Below, piece by piece: positions 56,554-64,000 of a stretch of DNA of 64,000 nt. This stretch comes from Naegleria lovaniensis (Eukaryota > Heterolobosea > Eutetramitea > Acrasida > Naegleriidae). Numbering within the stretch: the first letter of the stretch is position 1; each line of letters starts with the position of its first letter. The notes below the pieces were generated by a model. The model saw only the letters and a list, made by a program, of their open reading frames with translations. It was not told the origin of the DNA and ran no database searches. A program made the position numbers and the translations under genes. The stretch spans positions 124,001-188,000 of the forward strand of contig NW_025407870.1 in NCBI RefSeq assembly GCF_003324165.1, in the 5' to 3' direction.

Positions 56554-59075
56554 ATGGTGTTGAAAGAGGGAAAGTTTGTTGATTTTGAGCAAACGTTGCG
56601 CGCAAAGACTACCATTCCTTCTGCGAACATTGTATTTGGCTATCCAAGCTTTGGTAAACAATATCAGTCAGCTAAATTGCCTTTAATATCTGGTTCATTT
56701 GCCAAACATCAACTACCATATTTTACACAGTTCCACTACACTATGGCACAAGATGATGAGGTATTGAAACGAGTAGCTGATCCTAAACGAAGCGCATTAA
56801 TGTTTATGGGACCATCTGGTGCTGGCAAGACATCAGCGTGCGTGCGTTTATTATGTTACAATCCTGGAATGGTTTTAACATGTACTTCATCATCAGAGGT
56901 ATCCAGTGGATTGACAACTGATTCGTTGATGCGTCAAGCATTTGGTCACTTAAAGGGACGAAATATTTTTGAACTTTTTGGCTCAGTAGAACAAGTAGTA
57001 CTAATGGTATTCATATGTAGATTGATTTACATCTCAAAACTAATTGATGAAGCAAAACAACACCCAAATGTATTTGAAGACTTTGTTCAGAGAGATAAGG
57101 ATGGAAATATTGTTAATGGTGGAATACTTCCCTATCTTGCATATATGCAATCCAATGGCAAAACTAACGCTAGTGAGGAAGCTCTAGACTATGCATTGAA
57201 ATTTGTTTATTCTAATCCTGAAATATTGAAAAAATTTATTTCAAATTTAGTGAAGGAGATAATTCATTCACTTAATGATAATTCAACTCTATTTGGAATA
57301 GTTAAGAAAATTGAATATTTTGTGGTTGTTATTGATGAAGCAAACGTTTATGCAGGGTTTGTATTGATTAATTTTTCTTACGTGATTCATAATATGATTT
57401 CATTAGCAATAATACTGGCTCTGAGAAGCTTTCAGAGTTAATAAGTTTGAGTGGCGAGAAGAGAGGACTGTTAACCAAGTTTGCACAATTCATTGGTGCC
57501 ATAGAAAAATTTCATGTGTCCATATTTTCTGGAACTAACTTTTCCGTTGATGTTGGAAGTATTATACAATCAAATCTTGGTAAAACTGAAGCAAAGATTG
57601 ATATAGAAAAAATATATGACTTTGGTTTGGTTGCAAGAGATGATATCGTTTCATTTTTAGAAAAACATATCAAAATACCAAACGAAGAGAAGAAAGAGAT
57701 TTTATTCTATTTACATGAACAAGGTTACAAGTACTTTCGAAGAAGATTAATCACATTGGCATTAGAAAAACTTACCAAAACCAACACCATAATAGATGCT
57801 CTTAATTTATCCGTAAAAGAGTTTGTATTGGGAGCAAAAAAGCATGTAGAGCATTATCTTAATACCTATAACTCAAAATTGAATCCTAGATTGGCAGCAG
57901 AAGAAACAACTCGACAAGGTATTCAAGAAGCCATTGTTAAATATGTTACTCATTATCAGTTTCCATTTTTAGGTTCTAAGTTTACGGTTCATAAGGATGA
58001 TATTGCTGACGCTTTACTATATTCTGGATTTTCTGGCCCAGAAAGCTCTTATTTGGATGATCGAACCGCAAAACATTTTGTATTTTCTGCCAAGGATTTT
58101 ATTGGGTATGAAATTGGAATGGAAATACTAAAGAAGATATTTGGTATTGAAGATAAATCAGAACTAATGAAAAAGATTATTCAAGAAAGGATTAAATTGC
58201 TCCTAAAAACTTCAGACCACAACATTGATTTGGAATCAATTGTTATGCTCAGACTCTCAGAATTAGATGGTACACGTTTGTCTGAAATTGGTTGTTTCAA
58301 ACCACTAATCACCAACAATGCAAACTTAAAAGATCACATATTCAAGTGCAAACATTATTTAGATCCAAAGGGATATATTGAGTACTGTATTTCCAAACAC
58401 GTTATAGAACCAGAGAAGAAGAATGATATGAACGGAGAAAAATTGTTCTGGACACACTTTGCCGAGAAAAAGTGGGATTTATTAGATGGAGTATTTATAA
58501 CTCCATCTAATGAACACCACAACGACCTGTTTGGTATTAACAGAGTTAAAGGTTCAGACATGATTATTCCAATAGGTTTCCAGTGTAAAGTGCAATCTGG
58601 AACTAACTTTGACCCCCATTCATATTTTAGCTCCACTATTCCTGAACTATTTTATCTCGATAATTATGGAAAACTGAAATCTAATACCCTCTACAATTTA
58701 AATTGTAATCATATTGAAGAAACCAAGATTAATAATGAAAATCGTTTCGTTGTGAAGGATAATTCAAAACAGATAATAGATGATGCGAATGGTCAAGGCA
58801 TGAAAGTTAGTTCAAATGCAAAATGGTACAATGACCTAAGAAATGCTGTTTTACAAGTATTTAAATCATCAAATATGATGCATGTGTGTGTTGGACTTCA
58901 CACAACTGAAACATTCTCAAAAGAGGTTGTAAAGAAATACCAGAAAAACTATTTGTGCTCCTTCATTGACATGAGCAACTATGACTTACTCTTCGAGAAA
59001 GAATGGGAGAGATACTTAAAGAACTTTTTAACCACAGTGGCAGAACGAGTGAATAGTGATAATAAGAATAAATAG
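56554..59075 (+). CDS. P-loop NTPase-nuclease protein, Crinkler/RHS-like
   Basis: Exon 56554-57356 joins 57407-59075 across a 50-nt intron (gtttgt...ttag, phase 2), giving at least 823 residues with no internal stop. Motifs: Walker A GPSGAGKT (86-93), Walker B FVVVIDEAN (Asp 261, Glu 262), a helical middle, and a C-terminal PD-(D/E)xK-type site, DLLDGVF (Asp 628) followed by FQCKV (Gln 660, Lys 662). An NTPase fused to a REase-fold nuclease is the published plan of Crinkler-RHS (CR) effectors, found in oomycetes, fungi and kinetoplastids and thought to derive from transposons. The frame is open upstream to about 56490 (NEVFLPQKLWL), so a first exon from ATG 56426 is likely. No signal peptide. 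Confidence 0.7.
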
Positions 59076-60206
59076 ATAAAATTGTAGATCATGGTGTAAA
59101 ACGACGGAGCCACTATTTTTTAACTATTCCTTGATGTCATTTATCCACTCACATTTTTTATTCGAGGTGCATTAAAGAATTTTCCATAAGTTTTTTCATG
59201 CCGTTGGCCAACCGAACATTGGAAGATTTCTTCATGAAAATTTGAATTTTGAAATTAATAATTCTCTTGAGTTTGCGGAATCCATGGGTCTGGTTTGCAC
59301 CAAGTAGGGATTGGATCATTCAGAGGATGTCAAAGCCATGCTTCTGTTTTGATTCGTTCAACAAGGAATCTTGTAGAACGACCATCCAAGACAGATGTTG
59401 ACAAAGAATTTTCAATTTCCCGTACCTTCTAACATTGGAGAGCAAAATCCAAGTGTCTATTCATTCATACCATACGCAGTCAGATGATTGTTGAGTCTAG
59501 TCAAACATATTCTCATCGCTTGATCAGTAGGGCTATGCCAGGGAAAGGACCCAACGCACACAAGGTGCTCAAAAACTAATGAGTTGTAAGGAATAGAAGA
59601 AGAATATTTCTTGCTCCAGTGATCTCTGTCAATCATTAAGGTTCGGCGAACTTTTCTTGATTTTCCTTATGAACAAGTTTATGATCCGTTTTAAGAGAAA
59701 AGATCATTCTCCATTGCAAACACTGGACAATATTCAATCCGTAGTTTGATGTTCCACTCAGTATTCACCACTCTATAACATTGAAAAGATTCAATGAGGT
59801 TCGAAAGGTAAAGGGAACAATTTTGTATCGAGTTAAATGTGTGTCACCCTTCATGTTGTTTCCATCTGAGCCTCAAAGTTTAGAATATCGATACTGACAG
59901 AAAGTAAATAGGAATGAATTAAAAAATAGATTGTTATAAAAAGCCAATACGATGATGGCACACAATCGTCTTTATTGGCTATTTTAAAATTGTGTTAAAA
60001 GAATTGAACGGAGTCCTTTGAAGCGAGCATGTTGAATCTCTTCCATTAAAATCTCACAAACAACCTTGGAAGAGTCTTGTATTCACTCTCTCTCTCTATT
60101 AAAAATCCCTTCAATACTTCTAAAAGTGTTTCACTCAAAAAAATCCAAACGACCATGATTCTCTCAAAAATTTCAAAATATTACGAAGAAATGATTCCTC
60201 CCAATG
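59076..60206. other. Intergenic region, ~1.1 kb
   Basis: Between the stop codons of two convergent genes. No long frame, RNA gene or inverted repeat was recognised. Base composition in 59180-59800 is less AT-biased than a typical spacer here, so a decayed gene is possible but not shown. Confidence 0.45.
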
Positions 60207-61358
60207 TTACAAGACATAGGAATCAGGTTTCTTCTTATCGACCTCACAAATCTTCTTTTTCTCTGCACAAACCTTCTTCTTTTCATGTTTGACACAAATC
60301 TTCTCTCCCTTCGTCCACTTGAACTTTTTACAAACTCTCTTGGCTTTGGACTTTTTCACACACTTCTTCTCTTTTTTGAATCGGATGCATTTGGCTTTAA
60401 CGGTTTTGTGTTTGACGCAATACTTCTTCTTAGAATGTTTGACACACTTGGAGAGAGTCTTGTATTTCTTACAGAATTGCTTCTTTTCATATTTGGCACA
60501 ATACTTTCTCTTGAGGAACTTGGAACACTTTTGCACCTTCTTGTGTTTGGCACAGAATTTGACCTTCTCATGTTTGACACACTTATTTTCATAGCCAACA
60601 ACTCGACACTTCTTAATTGGTTGAGGCAAATAGGAATCGGAGAAATCCTTCTCTTTAGAATTATCACTTCCATGGTTTTTCTTCTTGTGTGAAGCAACAA
60701 CTTGTTCACACTTGTTGATTGCAACCTTCTCATGCTTTTTGCAGACCTTCTTGACTTTGTGTTTTTCACACTTCTTCTTGGTGACATATTTATCGCAAAT
60801 TTTCTTGGTCTTGAAGGATGAGCAAATTTTCTTACTCCCATACGCATCACAGACTCGTTTCTTTTGATGTTTGACACATGCTTTTTTGTGAGCATACTTG
60901 ATGCACTTCTTTTCTGCCTTACTGTACTTGTCGCATTTGGACAAAGTTTTGTACTTGAAGCATTTGGCCTTGACGGTGGCATACTTGTCACAAACTTTGG
61001 TTTGACCAACAATTTTGTGTTTCAAACATTTACCATTTTCTGACTTGAATTTCACACAAACGTGTTTACAATGTTTCTTGTCAAAGAATTTCTTGGAATG
61101 GTCCTTCTTGTAATCGTTGTCTTCCTTGTTGTCGTTGCTCTTTTTATCATCTTCCTTCTTTTCATCCTTATCATCGATTGGAAGAGTTGACTTTTTATCA
61201 TTGTTCTCATTGTCCTTTTTGGATATTTCCACTTTAGACTTTCCATCGTCTTTGGAAGAATCAGAGTTGATGTGGTCTGCAACAACCATTTGTGAGCATA
61301 CAAAGAGTAGGAGAAGTGAGGCAACCACTCCTAATAGAATCAAGGTGCTTTTCTTCAT
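60207..61358 (-). CDS. Secreted Lys/Cys-repeat protein
   Basis: 383 residues from the Met before a clear signal peptide (MKKSTLILLGVVASLLLLFV, cleavage near VVA). A charged Asp/Lys linker follows. The mature part is built from two blocks of about 14 cysteines each, roughly one Cys every 8-11 residues, in the pattern K-x-C-x-K-(Y/H/F)-x2-(K)-x-K. The blocks are split by a spacer (HKKKNHGSDNSKEKDFSDS). Net charge is extremely positive. It could be a cationic, heavily disulphide-bonded extracellular, granule or cyst-wall protein with heparin-like or bacterial-surface binding. No named family fits. The in-frame Met eight codons earlier is less likely. Confidence 0.75.
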   Translation of the reverse strand: MKKSTLILLGVVASLLLLFVCSQMVVADHINSDSSKDDGKSKVEISKKDNENNDKKSTLPIDDKDEKKEDDKKSNDNKEDNDYKKDHSKKFFDKKHCKHVCVKFKSENGKCLKHKIVGQTKVCDKYATVKAKCFKYKTLSKCDKYSKAEKKCIKYAHKKACVKHQKKRVCDAYGSKKICSSFKTKKICDKYVTKKKCEKHKVKKVCKKHEKVAINKCEQVVASHKKKNHGSDNSKEKDFSDSYLPQPIKKCRVVGYENKCVKHEKVKFCAKHKKVQKCSKFLKRKYCAKYEKKQFCKKYKTLSKCVKHSKKKYCVKHKTVKAKCIRFKKEKKCVKKSKAKRVCKKFKWTKGEKICVKHEKKKVCAEKKKICEVDKKKPDSYVL

Positions 61359-62245
61359 TGTTAATATATGTGTGTCCAACAAGTTTGTTTTTTTTAATGT
61401 TGTTCTGATAAAAAGTTCGAGTTATATATTCGCCAATTTATAGTCTTCAAATACAAACAAGGAAGATGAATGGTCATCTTGGATGGTGTTGGAGAACATG
61501 AAGCGTGCATCTATTATGAAAAATGAATATAAAAGGAAATGTCAAAAAACGGAGATGGTGCTTGTTGAGACAAAAAGAAAATAATGTCAAGACCTTATAT
61601 CTGTTCAATGAATATTCATGGAAGATATCAACAAGATGCCATCAGTATGGAGGAACATGATAAAAACGTGACCGTGTCTAAACCAAGTACTTGATCTTTT
61701 TCTTGCAATTTCCAACTCAAGATTTTGAACAACAAAACAAAAAACAACATTCCCAAACAGATCAAGGAACAATTTTGAAGATGACAATTATCGTTTTAAT
61801 CACAATTATTAAAACGTGTTAATTTATTTACATCATGATATGATCAAGAGTGCAATTATTGTCTCCATCCTTGACCACAATGCCTCAACCTCCCAACTTG
61901 GGACGAATGGAGTGTTCCACCTTTTCAGAACCAAGTACAACTTGTTATCATTTGAATCAAGAAATATGCACTCATGACTTGTTCAAATATTGAAACTTGT
62001 TGTTGAGTGTTGTTTTTGACAACCTTGAATAGACGTGTTCATGTTTCTCGATTCTGAAACAATGTAAATCTTGTAAAGGGAAATCTGAACTTCCATCATC
62101 AAGTTCAGTTTTTGATTTTTCATTTGGAGAATTTGTTGAGAAGCTGATAACGATTAAGGAGATGCACAAGTTCTTTTCGTTGATCTTATATCTTATCGTT
62201 CAAGTTAACCTGTAGTAGCGGGCATCAAATCCAATTACAAAAAAA
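61359..62245. other. Divergent intergenic region, 887 bp
   Basis: Promoters of the Lys/Cys-repeat gene and the longin-like gene. AT-rich; a small inverted repeat (CGTTTTAAT ... ATTAAAACG) at about 61793-61816. No gene supported. Confidence 0.5.
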
Positions 62246-62923
62246 ATGCTCGATGGTGTCATTTTAACGGACGACTATTTCAAAATCTTGTTCTCTCGAA
62301 AATCACCAACCATCCTTTCTGCTCTGTCCACATCTTTTCAACAAAAACAACAATCGGAAGATGAAGGAAGTTTATTAGGATCTTTTTCAAAGCCAACATC
62401 GTTTTCTCCAAAGAAGAGATCATCACTCAGTACAACGCTCATGATGGCTAAACGATCGGGAACGATAGCCAGTAGTAGTAGCAATTTAGAGGGATCACCT
62501 TCGTTATCATCATCACTTTTAAACAATGACTATAAAAATCAAAATGTTGCTTGGGCAGATACGATTGTGGATTACGTGAGAAGAGTGAACAAGGGATCCA
62601 TTCCTCAGCCCGATGGTTTCTTTAAAGTTTTTTCGTTCATGAATGAGAGAATGATTGTTTTTACGAGAATTCAGTCTGTTCTCTTTTTTGTTGTTGGTGA
62701 TGAAGATCTTGGAGAATTAGCTCTACGAGAGGTTTGCAAGAATGTGATGGAAGGATGTAAAACAGTGTGCCGAAAAACACCAGAAGATCCCGATACTGTA
62801 CTGAAAAATTATGGAAAAATTTGTACTTTAATTGATGACATTTTGCAGGAGGATGGACTTGGAATGGGCTGTTTTAATGGTGAAATGGCTGAAGTGAAGA
62901 GAATTGAGGATTTGACAGATTAA
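62246..62923 (+). CDS. Longin-like small trafficking subunit
   Basis: 225 residues. It begins LDGVILTDDYFKILFSR like the first strand of a longin fold. A Ser/Lys-rich insertion (about 28-95) interrupts, then the fold resumes with FMNERMIVFTRIQSVLFFVVG and a long C-terminal helix pair (LGELALREVCKNVMEGC, ICTLIDDILQEDGLG). The pattern, including DDILQ-DGLG, resembles the N-terminal or small subunits of AP complexes, COPI zeta and TSET. Which coat it belongs to cannot be settled here. The internal insertion is unusual. Confidence 0.6.
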   Translation: MLDGVILTDDYFKILFSRKSPTILSALSTSFQQKQQSEDEGSLLGSFSKPTSFSPKKRSSLSTTLMMAKRSGTIASSSSNLEGSPSLSSSLLNNDYKNQNVAWADTIVDYVRRVNKGSIPQPDGFFKVFSFMNERMIVFTRIQSVLFFVVGDEDLGELALREVCKNVMEGCKTVCRKTPEDPDTVLKNYGKICTLIDDILQEDGLGMGCFNGEMAEVKRIEDLTD

Positions 62924-63125
62924 TACATCATCATGCCATTGCTCATACAATAGTCCATGAGTTTGGTGGCTGCCCACACACACCTGTGTCAACATTCAGC
63001 ATTTTCACAAACAACGAAATTGCATTGCCAACGATCTACCGAGTCCACTCCGTGTGCAACACATACTCGACCCTACTTTTTTACAAATTAAATATTATTT
63101 ATTGAACTTGTCGGGGTAATATCAT

Positions 63126-64000
63126 TTAGAACATCATTTGTTTGGCAGCTTTTCTGTTTGGCTTGATAACAAAATCTCGTTGCTTGTTGACATTCATTCT
63201 CAAAATAGCAGCTTCGGATTCTCTAACGAATTGTTCACCCATTTCCAAAGTCTTTTGGTATGTGGCATTACGGATATCAGTAACACGGGCATACAAAATC
63301 TTCTTGTGACTGTCAATACGAGCCTTAATTTGTTTATCCATGATCAATGCTGCAATTTCCTTTTCCAAATTGTCCACCGTAGTGTTGAAAACAACAGCCA
63401 TCTTGTTCATATCGACAGAGGTAAAGGTACTGACATATTGGACCAAAGCCTTGCTTCTAATCTTTTCGTACAATGTTGAAACATGATCTCTCAAATAAAT
63501 ATCTAACAATAATCTTGGTAACAACTTGTCGAGTGATTCCAAACATGCTGTATACTTGGATTCATAGAAACAATTAATAATGTTTGAAATATCAGGTTCT
63601 AATTCAAGGAAACCTCTGTACTTGTTGTTTGACAAAACCTTTTCTTTCAATTCACGTCTGTCAAATGTTGCAAGAGCGGTCAAGCCTGCATACACAGAAA
63701 TGTCGCTACAGGTAATGACATCATTGAATGAATTTTCCAATTGAATGTCGCAGTCCAATAATTTTCTAGCAACAATCTTGTACTTCTTTCCTTCGAGATT
63801 GGCCAAAGCAGATGAAGCCAAAATCTTGGTGGTCGTAATGATATCAGTACCATCGGAGACATCAGGAGTATTCTCAGCTTTGGTGACATATTGATTAACC
63901 AAAGCGTAATTTCCCATCTCAATACTAACACGAATGACATTTAGACACATTTCATTCACATGCTTTGATGATGTACAATAGTCTCTTGTTCTGAGGTAAC
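63126..64000 (-). CDS. CSN1: COP9 signalosome subunit 1, N-terminal part outside window
   Basis: The frame is open to the window edge, where it reads YLRTRDYCTSSKHVNEMCLN, the CSN1/GPS1 helical-repeat region. The rest continues through KILASSALANLEGKKYK, the PCI domain (DHVSTLYEKIRSKALVQYVS and MAVVFNTTVDNLEKEIAALI) and a basic C-terminal tail (KPNRKAAKQMMF). About 290 residues are present. CSN1 is a PCI scaffold subunit of the COP9 signalosome, which removes NEDD8 from cullins and so controls SCF ligases, the same machinery that the F-box proteins in this window would serve. Confidence 0.92.
   Translation of the reverse strand, partial: YLRTRDYCTSSKHVNEMCLNVIRVSIEMGNYALVNQYVTKAENTPDVSDGTDIITTTKILASSALANLEGKKYKIVARKLLDCDIQLENSFNDVITCSDISVYAGLTALATFDRRELKEKVLSNNKYRGFLELEPDISNIINCFYESKYTACLESLDKLLPRLLLDIYLRDHVSTLYEKIRSKALVQYVSTFTSVDMNKMAVVFNTTVDNLEKEIAALIMDKQIKARIDSHKKILYARVTDIRNATYQKTLEMGEQFVRESEAAILRMNVNKQRDFVIKPNRKAAKQMMF

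Noticed and set aside
59780-59810. GGTTCGAAAGG resembling a tRNA B box
   Set aside because: No A box or acceptor stem at the right distance; not a tRNA.

Overview
The window is nuclear DNA of a free-living protist. It is AT-rich, tightly packed on both strands, uses the standard genetic code, and has few short spliceosomal introns (mostly GTAAGT/GTATGT...AG, about 45-180 nt, one of 455 nt). Gene density, F-box abundance, a DUF4116-like remnant and Asn/Ser/His-rich tracts fit a heterolobosean such as Naegleria or a close relative. That placement is inference; no rRNA or organelle marker is present. I found no virus-like or LTR element, no CRISPR array and no convincing tRNA.

Layout. 1-6.2 kb: an FKP-repeat protein cut by the left edge, a Ser/Asn-rich protein with a candidate 262-bp inverted-repeat element in its upstream region, an NlpC/P60-LRAT-like papain-fold protein, and a small membrane protein. 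6.3-18 kb: a very large unrecognised protein built from four exons, a single-pass membrane protein, spastin (MIT plus AAA), an RGS protein with two frame breaks, and a PH-domain protein with a three-fold C-terminal repeat. 18-26 kb: a tandem pair of four-helix membrane proteins duplicated with their upstream DNA, a class-IV PLP enzyme, a BTG/TOB protein and a Cys/His-rich protein. 26-43 kb: a membrane-anchored PI-PLC and a run of F-box genes (zinc finger, DUF1963, SPRY and a divergent one), a broken DUF4116 gene, an RCC1-like protein, the fatty-acid-elongation dehydratase HACD/PHS1 and a GT47-like glycosyltransferase. 44-45.4 kb: a 1,069-bp TA-flanked element with GTTTAAAC/GTTTGAAC arrays. 45.4-55.6 kb: a START-like protein, TBC1D23, a mitochondrial TPR protein, a DUF4246 oxygenase, dihydrolipoamide dehydrogenase and a Nudix hydrolase. 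56.4-64 kb: a P-loop NTPase/PD-(D/E)xK nuclease protein resembling Crinkler/RHS effectors, a secreted Lys/Cys-repeat protein, a longin-like protein, and CSN1 cut by the right edge.

Together the genes cover signalling (PLC, RGS, PH), membrane traffic (TBC1D23, longin-like, spastin), ubiquitin/cullin control (four F-box proteins, CSN1), mitochondrial metabolism (DLD, TPR protein) and lipid synthesis (HACD). Most novel are the NTPase-nuclease gene, the Lys/Cys-repeat secreted protein and the two TA-flanked elements. Splice sites were placed by reading-frame continuity and family similarity and are not RNA-verified.
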